From assembly GCA_031288745.1 (NCBI GenBank), contig JAITQT010000140.1, forward strand, positions 1 through 27,023: DNA of 27,023 nucleotides, in the 5' to 3' direction. Within the stretch, counting starts at the first letter, position 1. Each line of letters opens with the position of its first letter. This DNA is from Deltaproteobacteria bacterium (lineage in GTDB: Bacteria > Desulfobacterota > Desulfarculia > Adiutricales > Adiutricaceae). The position numbers were made by a program, and so were the translations under genes. Shown here piece after piece: positions 17,277 to 26,589 of this stretch. Below the pieces are notes generated by a model. It saw nothing but the letters and a program-made list of their open reading frames with translations, was not told the origin of the DNA and ran no database searches.

Positions 17277-20200
17277 TTAGGCCCTTTGACTATGAAGCTC
17301 TCTACGTAGCTTAGCCCGTTTTTCAGCCCCGCTTAGAAGTTCGTCTTCATGCTCGCTTCCTTCTAAAAAGGCGCTTAAAGAAGCTACGTTAGGATTAGAG
17401 AAAATATCAGCTATATTAATTTCTTTTTCAAAGGCCTGATTGAGACGGCGTTGGAGATTTACTAAATGTAGAGAGGTGGCCCCGAGCTCGAAAAAATTAT
17501 CTAGAGCCCCGACCGTGCGGCCCCCTAGAGCGTCGGAGACAAGTTTAGCGACTTTGGTTTCCCTTTCGCCTCTAGGGGTCACGAATTGGTTTTGATCGGC
17601 GCGCTCGCGGGCGATTTTAATTAGCTCGTTTCTATCCACCTTACCGTTTGAAGTCAAGGGCATGGCTTTAAGCTCAATTATGGTCGAGGGGGGCATGTAA
17701 GAGGGGAGATGGGCGCTTAGAGCCTCTTTGATAATTTTTGGAAGATCGTTACTTATATTATTAATTTCTTCTGGCATAGATTCATTATTAGCCTCAATAA
17801 GATTAATATTATCTTGCCCTTTGATCACTCCGCCGACTAAACAATGTAGGTAGCGATGATCTTTATTTAGAAGAAATAAATCTCTTAGGAGATTGAAATT
17901 TACGGCCCCTATCTGGCATAAGCCAAGATTTAATTTTCGGCAGGCGCTTTCTAGGAGTTGACTAACGAGGCCGGCCTCAATCAGCTCGAAATCCTTAGAT
18001 CTATTTCCGTACAATGGTTCTATGGCTTTAGTCTCGGAGACTAAAAAAATAGCGAATGAGGCACCCTCAAAGATTCGGCCGTTAGCCCCTGGAAAGGGAT
18101 TAATTGATTGAGGGTAAGGGGCCAGTTTAACTAGATTGTTTTTAAAGGGATCATAGTAATAACTTCCGGCCTCTATGTCTTCAACTTTATCGGGCTTAAT
18201 TAAGAGGTATATCTGAACCGGGTAAGTCCAGCCGGCAGAAGCGTAGCGGAAACGCGCTAGAGGCCAATTGGCCTTATCAAGAGCTCGAAGCTCGCTCAAT
18301 AGCCGGCTAAAGCTCTCAAAGGGAGCTTTTTTCTCTACAAACTTACGCGAACTAAGGCGGCTAAAGTATCTAACAAGTTCTTCTTGCTCGCTTAAGCTCT
18401 GACTAAATAGTTCGATTCTTTCAAAGCCCTCTAGATCGCAACGTAAATTATGGCGCTCTTGCTTATATTTAAGTCTTTCCACCGCTGAAATTTGGCTTAT
18501 GCCTTCAGCTAGCATAGCCTCTCTATGCTCTTCTTCTTTAAGATCATCCGCTAGATTAGCTTTAGTAGAAGTTACAAAGCCAACTAATCTAGCGCTCTCG
18601 TCGCCCTCGCGCATTATTATGGCCGCGGCCTGATTAACTGAAGGGCAAGCGGTCATGGCCGCTTCAATTTCGCCTAGCTCTATTCGGTAACCGTTAAGCT
18701 TAACTTGATTATCGTTTCGGCCTAAAAATTCTAGCGTGCCGTCGTCCCAGTAGCGTCCGAGATCGCCGGTTTTGTACATCCTTTCTCCGGTTTTAGGGGC
18801 GACGATGAAGCTAGATCTAGTTTTTTCTTCATCGTTTAGATAGCCTTCAGCCAGGCCCTTACCTGTAATATAAAGATTACCCGGGACATAGTCGGGCCGA
18901 TGGCGAAGCTCTTCGTCTAAAACGCGGTAACCTTGATTGCTAAGAGGCCAGCCGTAGGGCACGCTTTTAAATTCTTCGGGAATATCGTTAGCCATATAAA
19001 TATTAGACCAAATAGAGGCTTCGGTCGCTCCGCCCAGCGCGGCCACCGTTACTCCGTCAAAGACGCTTTTTAGGCGAGCGGGCATGTTAGTAGGGATCCA
19101 GTCGCCGCTTAGCATGACTAGTCGAAGCTTAGCTAAATTTGAAAGGGGATTATCTACGAGGTAATCTAAGAGCATACTCATGAGCGAGGGCGTGGAATTC
19201 CAAATAGTAGCCTGATGTTTGATTATTAGCCTCATCCATTGATTAGGGTTTCTTATGTCATCCGCGCTTGGGTAGATAATGGCCCCGCCAACTGATAGTA
19301 AGCCAAAGATATCAAAAACGGAGAGATCAAAACTAAGGCTTGAGATGCCGAACACTCTATCGCTACTAGAAAAGTTTAAGCGTTCGATTAGATCGTCAAT
19401 AGTATTGTGGGCCGCTTCATGTTTGATCATGACCCCTTTAGGCAATCCGGTCGACCCTGAGGTATAGACGACGTAGGCTAGAGAGTTTGGGCTAACTATT
19501 TGACTAAACTCGCCCGTGGGAGAATTTAAAAGTTCTCGACTAACGATTAAAGTTTTGACCCCTAAAGAGGCCGAACGCTCTTTAAGATGAGGTTGGGTTA
19601 GAGCTATCTTGACGGAAGCGTCGGAGAGTAAATATTCAACTCTTTTTGGCGGTAATAAAGGATCTATGGGTAGATAGGCCCCCCCAGATCGGCTGATGGC
19701 TAGAGCGGCGGCCGCTTGCTCCCAGCCCTTATCCATGAAGATAGCCGTAATATCGCTATTTTTTTGTTCGTTTTCTCTTAGCCAGATGGAGCAAACGAGA
19801 CTAATTTTTTCTAGCTCTCCGTAAGATAGGCTATCTTTATCGTCAATGAGAGCGATATTATCTTTATTTTCATCGGCCCTATTTAGAAACTCTTGATGTA
19901 AAACCGAACTCTCTCTTAAAACGAAGACGTCGTTAGCTTTCGCTCTTATCTGAGCTTGACGTTCGGGGAGCGTGGCTAAAGGGCAGGGTTCGTCCCAGGC
20001 CTCCTGGCTATTAACTAAGCTCTCTAGAAAGTTTTTGTAGCTAATGAAGAGATCGTCTAAAAGGTTAGGGGGGAAGAGTTCGTCAACCGCGTCCCAAGTG
20101 TAAATTAGACCGCCTTGGTATTGGCAGACTTGATGATCGAGCCACACTTGCGGCGTTTGGGAAATAGCATAGGTTAGTTTAGGATTTACCGCCTCAAGCG

Positions 20201-23200
20201 GGGCAAAAAAATCTATTTCCGAGCCTTCCGAGAGCGGAAGGGCGCTAGTAAAGACCACCGAAGAGCGCGAGACGCTTTCGCCTTTTTCTCGTTTAGAGAG
20301 TTCTCGCAAAACTTCAAGGCCCGAAACTCGATTTCGGGCCATATCGCGGCCAAGTTGCCGGGCCACGTTTTGGGCGTGCTGGGTAAAATTAAGATTAACT
20401 TGACTTTCAACCTCAAGTAATAAGAGAGAGGTAAAATCGCCTACGATTTCGTTTACGTCTTTATGGTAATTTTTGCGACTAAAGGTCGTCAGCATTAGAC
20501 AAAAGCGAGAAGAGGCGCTCCAGCGGGCCAAGGCCAGGCTAAAGGCGGCTAATAACAAGCTTGACGGCGTAAGATTTAAGCTTCTAGCTTTATTTTTTAA
20601 TTTTGACCACTTTTCGGCCTTAAGTTTAGCCTCTCTACGAAAAAAACGAGGCGTACCAATTTGTTCTGGTTTTTTAGCTAACGGCAGCTCCGGACCCGGC
20701 GGTAGAGAGTCAAGTCTTCGTAGCCAATACTCCAAGTCGCGAGCGTAGGCAGGAGATTTTTTTTCCTCTAAGTCGGCTAAGACGTAATCTCTAAAAGAAA
20801 AAGAGGGCGATGGTTTTTCTAGCTTCGGATCTAAGTAAAAATCCATTAAATCCCGGGCCAGAAGGCCAAAGCTCCAGGCGTCGGCAATAAGAAGATCGAA
20901 ATTAAAATGGAGCCTATAAGTTTTTTCGCTTACTTTTGATAAAGTTAGTTCAAACAGAGGGGCCCTATCAAGAGGCAAAACCAGGTGCGAGCGCGCCTCT
21001 CGTTTTTTTTGAAGCGCGGCCTCTTTAGCTATCTGGCTAAGATTACTTAAATCATCTTCTTGAGCCTGATACCATTCGACCATAGGGGCCGCTCGCTGCA
21101 CGCCGTCGGCTATAGTCGCTCTAAGCATATCGTGACGGGCGATTAGCCTATTGACGGCCATGGTTAGCCGCTCTACGTTTAGATTATTGATTTCAACTTC
21201 TAGGTAGCTACCGCAGCTGACCCCTCCAAGGGTAAAGCCATGGTCGCGGCCTACCCAGTAGGCGTATTGGGTGTCGGTGAGAGGGAAGGGGGCGAAACGG
21301 TTTTGAGGGTCGGGGCCAAAGAGAAGAGAAATTTCTTCGGCTCTTTGGCTTTCTTGAGACCCTGGCTCTAAGAGGGCGGCTAACTGGCCAATCGAAATTC
21401 CTTGGACAAAGAGTTCGGGAGAAATTTCAACTGAGGAAAGACGCTTAATTTTGGAGGCCAGTTCGACGAACATTAATGAATCAAAGCCCGCGTTTATGAG
21501 CGAAAGGCCCTCGTCTAGATTATTATCGTCTTTTAGGCGCAAAACGGATCTAATTTGCTCTTTAATAAATTTTAGGTGCCCAGGTTGGTCTAATAAAAAG
21601 TCCTTAGTTTTAATAGTCTCGCTAGAGTAGCTATTTCTATCTTTTTGCGTCGTGAGATTGATTTCAGAACTAGATAAGATATTTTCTTGAGAGATAGATT
21701 GGCTAATTTTTTCTTCATTATGAGTTAGATTGTTCTTCGTATAACTATTAGTTTCTATGGCTTCAAACCAATAGCGGCGCTCTTCGAAGGGGTAGGTTGG
21801 TATAATGCGCTTTGAAAGCTTTGAGCCCTGATAGACCTTTTTCCACTCTATCTTAGCCCCGCGAAGCCACATGGTCCCTAGCGTGGATAGTATGTTGGCC
21901 CTCGTATCGCTACTTGAGCAAAAGGCCGGATAGACTAACGACTGATTTGGTTTGGCCGAGGTGCCGGCCCAAAATCTGTCGTTCATATCTAAAACGTCGC
22001 CGAACTTATGGATAATATTAAGGTTTGGCTGACTCAAGTTTTGATTAGGATCTTGGCTAGATTCTTGGCTGAAAGTAAAAATAGTATCAAGCCAAAATTT
22101 TAGGCTAGTTAATTTTGGCCACTCTATTTCTTCTACTGAATAGGCTAATAATAACTTGTGGTTAGGCGGTTGAGGCGAGATTTGATTAAAGAGCTGCGTA
22201 AAGGCCTCGTGGCCGCACTTTTCGTTTTTTTCTAGGGCGGCCGCAAGTAAATTGACCGCGTCTTGAACCGATATGGTGCCACTAATGACGCAGCTCACGA
22301 ATAAGGCGCGTTTATTAAAACTTAAAGCCGATGGAGTAATTCCAAAACTTTGCCATAGATTACTTAGGGCGTATTGTAGGGCAAAGCTAGAGGCCAGGCG
22401 GCTTTGAGGGTCTAGGTTAGATAATATTTCTTCGCTTAAGATATCTTTTAGTCCAACCTCGTTTAAGGCTAGAACGACTTTTTGAAAACTTTCGTCAAAG
22501 GCGGGAAAGCTTTGGCTTAACCTCTCTATGGCCTTAGGGCTAACCGTTATTGTTTCCGGCAAATTAAAGACAAACTCGTTTCTAGCCTGGCTAGGTTTAA
22601 CTTGGTTAACTAAACCTGGCTCATTATTTTTAGCTATATTTTTTAGATTTTTGGTCAGATTTTCGTCATAATTAACGCACAAGCGCCAAGGGAGACTGGC
22701 TCGGCCTACGTTAGTGGTATAGGCAAAATCGGCTATCTCGGAAGGCGTAAGCTTTTCAAGGTCTTTGGCGTAAAGCTCGGCTAATTTTTCCAATCGTTGT
22801 TGGGTCATGGCCGAGAGGGTTATAAGAGAAAAAACTGGAAAGTCGCTCGAAGAGATTTTAAATTCGCTCTGAGCCTCGCCGTTTTCTTCTGGCGGCCACT
22901 CTTCTATAATCGCGTGGGCGTTGGCCCCGCCGAAACCAAACGAACTCACCCCGGCTCTTCTAGCTCTGTTCTTTTTTCTTGGCCAGGGGAGAGTTTGGGT
23001 GGGAATAACGGCCGGGATGGAGCTTAAATCAATAGCTGGGTTAATTTTTCTAAGATGGAGGTGAGGGGGCGCGGCCTTTTTTTCTAGGGCGCAAAGAGTC
23101 TTAACTACTCCAGCTAGCCCCGCTGCGGCTTCTAAATGGCCGATATTAGTTTTGACCGAAGAAATTATTAGAGGTTCGCCATTGTTTCGCGTGCCGCTAA

Positions 23201-26200
23201 AAACTTGGCTTAACGCCCCGAATTCTATAGGGTCTCCTAGGTTGGTCCCCGTTCCGTGGGCCTCGAGGTAATCAATGTCGGAGGGATTAAGAGAAGCGTC
23301 GGCTAAAGCCTCGATTATAAGCTCTCTTTGCGCCTCTCTACTTGGGGCCGTAAGGCCGTTAGTTTGCCCGTCTTGATTTATGGCCGAGCCCTTAACTAGA
23401 GCTAAAATATGATCGCCATCTTCTTGCGCCCGGCTAAGAGTTTTTAAAACTACGACTAAGCAGCCTTCCGAACGAACGTAGCCGTCGGCATCGTCGGAAA
23501 AGCTCTTGCACCGGCCGTCGGGTGCCAAAAAGGCACCCTGGTTAAAAATTATTGACCCTCTCTGATCCAAAATAAGATTAACCCCGCAGGCTAGGGCCAG
23601 ATCAGACTCTCCTTGGTTTAGGCTTCGGCAGGCTAGATGGAGGGCCGTAAGAGAAGACGAACAGGCGCTATCGAGACTAAGGCTCGGGCCTCGAAGTCCT
23701 AAAACATAAGAGAGGCGGTTGGCCGCAAGGCTATGGGCGCTACCGGTTCCAACATAGACGTTTAAAGGTTTGTTAGAGTTTAAGCGCATCTGTTGGTAGT
23801 CGGCGGCGCTAATACCGACGAAGACTCCCGTTTTAGAACCCTTAAGAGAGAGCGGGTCTATTATCGCCCTCTCTAGCGCTTCCCAGCTAACCTCTAGGAG
23901 GAGTCGTTGTTGGGGATCCATCTCCTCGGCCTCGCGGGGTGAAATTTTAAAGGGGGCGGGATCAAAATTTAAGGCTCCGGATAAAAATCCGCCGAAACGA
24001 GGATAGGTTTGGTTTTCAGTGGATTGATTGTCTCCTTTAAGGCGATCGCTCGGCGCTCGGGTAATAGCGTCGATACCGTTAAAGAGCATTTGGCTAAAGG
24101 CCTCTATAGAATCGGCCCCGGGCGCTCGTAAAGAGGCTCCTATTATGGCTATGGGTTCTTTTTTAGGCTTTTTTAGCCACAGATTTTGAGCCGCGCTCTG
24201 GCGGCCCGCAAGGTAGCGGGCTAAAGAGGCAATATTTCCGTAATCGTATAAAAGAGAGGCTTCTAGCGATTTGCCTAGCGCCTCTTGAAGCTCCCCAGAG
24301 ATAGCCACGGCCGCGCTTGAATTAAGGCCAAATGAGCTAAAGGGGAGAGCAGGGTCGATTTGGTCGGCCTCAAGGTTTAATTTTGTGGCTATTCCCCTAG
24401 CGAGATAGCGCTCCCAGATAGTCTCATCTTTACAATCAGGGGGAGGCGGGCCCCAAACAGGAATTTGAGCCTTTATTTTTGCTTCTTGCCAAAGCTTTAA
24501 GATGGGAAGTGAGCCTTCCAAAAACATCTTGCGGCACAGACGGCGCTGTATTTTTCCGCTGGTGGTTTTAGGTAGGACGTTTCGTCTAACTAGAGCGATA
24601 GCCTTTGGAATTAGGTCAAATTGTTCGCTAAAAGAGCGCAAAACGTTGGCTATAGTCTCGTTGAGCGCGTCGTGGGGAAGTCTCGTTTCTAGCGCGACCA
24701 CCAGCTCTTCAGTTGAGCCACTATCTAGGCCAAAGGCCGCCGCGCCGTTTTCAATTAGGCCTTCGCTCGATTCAAGGGCGCAAATTTCCAGATCGTGCGG
24801 GAAAAAGTTTCTTCCTCCGATAATTATCATTTCCTTTTCGCGTCCGGAAATATAAAGCTCTCCTTCGAAGATAAAGCCTAAATCGCCAGTGCGGAAAAAA
24901 GGCCCCGCCCCACTAGAGGCTTCAAAAGCCTTAAAGAATTCTTCGCTTTGCTTTGGTTTTTCCCAATAGCCTTTAGCCACGCATGGTCCGCGCAGCCAGA
25001 TCTCGCCGATTTGCCCCTCGCTAAGTTCGAGCTGGGTTTTAGGATTAATGACCCGAATTTCGTTTAAATAGCCCGCTCGCCCGCAGCTGACCAGGCGCTC
25101 AATTGTTTCGCTCTCTTGGCTAGCTAGCCTAACTCGCCCTTCGGCGTAAGCGTTAGCGTCTAGCTCTAAAACGGAGGCCCCGGAAAAGGGTTTTACGCCG
25201 CTGACAAAAAGAGTGTTTTCTGCTAGCCCGTAGCATGGATAAAAAGCCTCGCGCTTAAGAGAGGCTTTTTCAAATCGCTCCACAAAGCGCTTAACCGTCT
25301 CCCAACGTATGGGTTCGGCCCCGCAAAAGAGCACTTTAAGAGAGCTAAGATCGATTGAGGCCATCTGCTCGTCTGTTATCTTTTTCACGCAGGCCTCAAA
25401 GGCGAAATTTGGCCCTCCCGTGGCCTGCGCCTGATAGCGGCTCACCGCCTCTAGCCAGTTGGCCGGACGCCTCAAAAAGGCCATTGGCGGCATTATTAGG
25501 CAAAGCGCCCCTAGGTAGATGGGCGCCAAAATGCCGCCCACCAAGCCCATATCGTGAAAGGGGGGCAGCCAAGAAAGTATGGAGCTAACCCCTCTTATAG
25601 ACATGGTTTCGATAATGCTTTCGAGGTTGGAGACGATATTTCCGTGCGAGACCATGACCCCTTTGGGCTCGTTTGTGGCCCCGGAAGTGTACTGGAGCCA
25701 AGCGAGGGTTTCGGAGTTAATTTTCGGTCGCTGCCAAAAGTCGGCTAAAGAAAGGTCGATGTCGTCGATATTTAAAATTTGAGCTTGTCCTAGAAAATCA
25801 ACTTGTTCCGAGACTTTTTTCACCGCTTTTATCAGTCGCCCCGAGCTTAAGACCAGACGGGCTTTGGAGTCTTCGATCAGACGCGTTAGCCGAGAAAAGC
25901 TTCGCGCTAACCTGGCTAAACCCGGAGGAGCCATGGGAAGGGCGATAGCTCCTGCGTATAAGCAGCCGAAAAATCCGGCCACGAATTCTTCTCCAGGAGA
26001 GAGAAGTAGCGGAATGGGACGCTCGCACACAAGATCTGTTTTTTCTATGGCTGCGGCTATGGACCTACTTTTAAGGTCAAGCGTCTTATACGACCAGCTC
26101 AAGGCACCGTCTTCGTTACCATTGGGTAGAAAACGGATACATTCTTTATCTGGTGTCTGGGCCGCTCTAGCCATCAGAACGTCAATTAAAGAATTAAATG

Positions 26201-26222
26201 TATTATTAGTTAAAATACTCAT
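17277..26222 (-). CDS. Hybrid PKS-NRPS gene A: FAAL-ACP-KS-degenerate AT-ACP-Cy-A(Ox)-PCP
   Basis: A 2981-aa starter protein. Fatty acyl-AMP ligase about 1-585 (YTSGATNEPKGV at 178-189, FRTGDLGF, C-terminal KTTSGKIQRR) activates a fatty acid for ACP1 (about 604-675, Ser635 in GLNSS, Asn for the usual Asp). KS about 688-1110 has Cys854, His989 and His1029. An AT-like region, about 1205-1440, keeps the scaffold (FALQYALSNLWQSFGITPSAL) but not the catalytic motifs: FTGQGSQ aligns with FNLPETI and GHSxGEY with SFNKRALF. ACP2: Ser1582 (GFDSL). There is no KR or DH. Cy about 1640-2075: DLLIADAWS. A about 2105-2870: selectivity positions DLFNMSLIWK by hand alignment, cysteine-like. An FMN-type thiazoline oxidase is inserted at about 2565-2790, between the A8 and A10 motifs (YASAGWTYPVQIYLL, GSYYYDP, IEPLYGN). 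PCP: Ser2917. The output should be a lipid beta-keto chain ending in a thiazole. A basic C-terminal tail (EKRAKLRRELHSQR) follows. The start agrees with usual FAAL N-termini, but the Shine-Dalgarno is weak. Confidence 0.95.
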   Translation of the reverse strand: MSILTNNTFNSLIDVLMARAAQTPDKECIRFLPNGNEDGALSWSYKTLDLKSRSIAAAIEKTDLVCERPIPLLLSPGEEFVAGFFGCLYAGAIALPMAPPGLARLARSFSRLTRLIEDSKARLVLSSGRLIKAVKKVSEQVDFLGQAQILNIDDIDLSLADFWQRPKINSETLAWLQYTSGATNEPKGVMVSHGNIVSNLESIIETMSIRGVSSILSWLPPFHDMGLVGGILAPIYLGALCLIMPPMAFLRRPANWLEAVSRYQAQATGGPNFAFEACVKKITDEQMASIDLSSLKVLFCGAEPIRWETVKRFVERFEKASLKREAFYPCYGLAENTLFVSGVKPFSGASVLELDANAYAEGRVRLASQESETIERLVSCGRAGYLNEIRVINPKTQLELSEGQIGEIWLRGPCVAKGYWEKPKQSEEFFKAFEASSGAGPFFRTGDLGFIFEGELYISGREKEMIIIGGRNFFPHDLEICALESSEGLIENGAAAFGLDSGSTEELVVALETRLPHDALNETIANVLRSFSEQFDLIPKAIALVRRNVLPKTTSGKIQRRLCRKMFLEGSLPILKLWQEAKIKAQIPVWGPPPPDCKDETIWERYLARGIATKLNLEADQIDPALPFSSFGLNSSAAVAISGELQEALGKSLEASLLYDYGNIASLARYLAGRQSAAQNLWLKKPKKEPIAIIGASLRAPGADSIEAFSQMLFNGIDAITRAPSDRLKGDNQSTENQTYPRFGGFLSGALNFDPAPFKISPREAEEMDPQQRLLLEVSWEALERAIIDPLSLKGSKTGVFVGISAADYQQMRLNSNKPLNVYVGTGSAHSLAANRLSYVLGLRGPSLSLDSACSSSLTALHLACRSLNQGESDLALACGVNLILDQRGSIIFNQGAFLAPDGRCKSFSDDADGYVRSEGCLVVVLKTLSRAQEDGDHILALVKGSAINQDGQTNGLTAPSREAQRELIIEALADASLNPSDIDYLEAHGTGTNLGDPIEFGALSQVFSGTRNNGEPLIISSVKTNIGHLEAAAGLAGVVKTLCALEKKAAPPHLHLRKINPAIDLSSIPAVIPTQTLPWPRKKNRARRAGVSSFGFGGANAHAIIEEWPPEENGEAQSEFKISSSDFPVFSLITLSAMTQQRLEKLAELYAKDLEKLTPSEIADFAYTTNVGRASLPWRLCVNYDENLTKNLKNIAKNNEPGLVNQVKPSQARNEFVFNLPETITVSPKAIERLSQSFPAFDESFQKVVLALNEVGLKDILSEEILSNLDPQSRLASSFALQYALSNLWQSFGITPSALSFNKRALFVSCVISGTISVQDAVNLLAAALEKNEKCGHEAFTQLFNQISPQPPNHKLLLAYSVEEIEWPKLTSLKFWLDTIFTFSQESSQDPNQNLSQPNLNIIHKFGDVLDMNDRFWAGTSAKPNQSLVYPAFCSSSDTRANILSTLGTMWLRGAKIEWKKVYQGSKLSKRIIPTYPFEERRYWFEAIETNSYTKNNLTHNEEKISQSISQENILSSSEINLTTQKDRNSYSSETIKTKDFLLDQPGHLKFIKEQIRSVLRLKDDNNLDEGLSLINAGFDSLMFVELASKIKRLSSVEISPELFVQGISIGQLAALLEPGSQESQRAEEISLLFGPDPQNRFAPFPLTDTQYAYWVGRDHGFTLGGVSCGSYLEVEINNLNVERLTMAVNRLIARHDMLRATIADGVQRAAPMVEWYQAQEDDLSNLSQIAKEAALQKKREARSHLVLPLDRAPLFELTLSKVSEKTYRLHFNFDLLIADAWSFGLLARDLMDFYLDPKLEKPSPSFSFRDYVLADLEEKKSPAYARDLEYWLRRLDSLPPGPELPLAKKPEQIGTPRFFRREAKLKAEKWSKLKNKARSLNLTPSSLLLAAFSLALARWSASSRFCLMLTTFSRKNYHKDVNEIVGDFTSLLLLEVESQVNLNFTQHAQNVARQLGRDMARNRVSGLEVLRELSKREKGESVSRSSVVFTSALPLSEGSEIDFFAPLEAVNPKLTYAISQTPQVWLDHQVCQYQGGLIYTWDAVDELFPPNLLDDLFISYKNFLESLVNSQEAWDEPCPLATLPERQAQIRAKANDVFVLRESSVLHQEFLNRADENKDNIALIDDKDSLSYGELEKISLVCSIWLRENEQKNSDITAIFMDKGWEQAAAALAISRSGGAYLPIDPLLPPKRVEYLLSDASVKIALTQPHLKERSASLGVKTLIVSRELLNSPTGEFSQIVSPNSLAYVVYTSGSTGLPKGVMIKHEAAHNTIDDLIERLNFSSSDRVFGISSLSFDLSVFDIFGLLSVGGAIIYPSADDIRNPNQWMRLIIKHQATIWNSTPSLMSMLLDYLVDNPLSNLAKLRLVMLSGDWIPTNMPARLKSVFDGVTVAALGGATEASIWSNIYMANDIPEEFKSVPYGWPLSNQGYRVLDEELRHRPDYVPGNLYITGKGLAEGYLNDEEKTRSSFIVAPKTGERMYKTGDLGRYWDDGTLEFLGRNDNQVKLNGYRIELGEIEAAMTACPSVNQAAAIIMREGDESARLVGFVTSTKANLADDLKEEEHREAMLAEGISQISAVERLKYKQERHNLRCDLEGFERIELFSQSLSEQEELVRYFSRLSSRKFVEKKAPFESFSRLLSELRALDKANWPLARFRYASAGWTYPVQIYLLIKPDKVEDIEAGSYYYDPFKNNLVKLAPYPQSINPFPGANGRIFEGASFAIFLVSETKAIEPLYGNRSKDFELIEAGLVSQLLESACRKLNLGLCQIGAVNFNLLRDLFLLNKDHRYLHCLVGGVIKGQDNINLIEANNESMPEEINNISNDLPKIIKEALSAHLPSYMPPSTIIELKAMPLTSNGKVDRNELIKIARERADQNQFVTPRGERETKVAKLVSDALGGRTVGALDNFFELGATSLHLVNLQRRLNQAFEKEINIADIFSNPNVASLSAFLEGSEHEDELLSGAEKRAKLRRELHSQRA

Positions 26223-26430
26223 GTATTACGCTTGATAACCATTAATTAGATTTTTAAAATGTATTTAATATTTTTTTTAGTTAAAAAATATAGTTTTTGT
26301 TGTATTTATTTTTTTTTCTTTGGTCAGTATCGGCTAGTTGTTTACTTTATAAATTTAACGGAACCTCGAATAATGGCCCTCAATTGACCGAAGGAGTTTT
26401 TTACGGCCGTGGATTTTTTTGGCTGGAGGC

Positions 26431-26453
26431 TAAGCTTATGACAAATTAGCTTA
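26431..26453. repeat. Small inverted repeat in the presumed leader
   Basis: TAAGCT and AGCTTA flank an 11-nt loop, within what would be the transcribed leader of gene A. It is a weak hairpin with no T run, so not a terminator. It may be chance. Confidence 0.25.
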
Positions 26454-26552
26454 AGCGCCAGGTCATAAAAAATTATGGAAAGGTCGTTAATATAACCAGC
26501 TAAAAAGGGTAAACATAGCCTGGGGGGCCGATTGGGGATAAAAAAGGGAGAA

Positions 26553-26581
26553 ATTATATTGCAATTGAATTTCATTTTCAA
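26553..26581 (-). promoter_or_regulatory. Predicted sigma70-type promoter of the operon
   Basis: On the minus strand, TTGAAA (26576-26581) and a perfect TATAAT (26553-26558) are separated by exactly 17 nt. This is a near-consensus promoter pointing at gene A. Transcription would begin around 26546, giving a leader of roughly 320 nt before the ATG at 26222. Seen directly in sequence; activity is inferred. Confidence 0.6.
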
Positions 26582-26583
26582 TT
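26563..26583. promoter_or_regulatory. Dyad overlapping the predicted -35 box (possible operator)
   Basis: AATTGAA, 7 nt, then TTCAATT form a perfect 7-bp inverted repeat covering the -35 box and most of the spacer of the 26553-26581 promoter. The position suits a repressor site. It does not match a Fur box well, and I cannot name a regulator. Confidence 0.3.
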
Positions 26584-26589
26584 TTCAAA

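Noticed and set aside
15590..24060. GCGATCGC octamers hinting at a cyanobacterium
   Set aside because: I noticed only two (near 15594 and 24044) in 27 kb, far below the density typical of HIP1-rich cyanobacteria.
26342..26581. 79-codon minus-strand reading frame upstream of gene A
   Set aside because: Its ATG lies upstream of the predicted transcription start and overlaps the -35 box. It has no Shine-Dalgarno, no recognisable family and a random-looking composition.
26553..26583. Fur box at the promoter, as for a siderophore cluster
   Set aside because: The dyad AATTGAA-N7-TTCAATT does not follow the GATAAT-type repeat pattern, so iron control is not supported by sequence.
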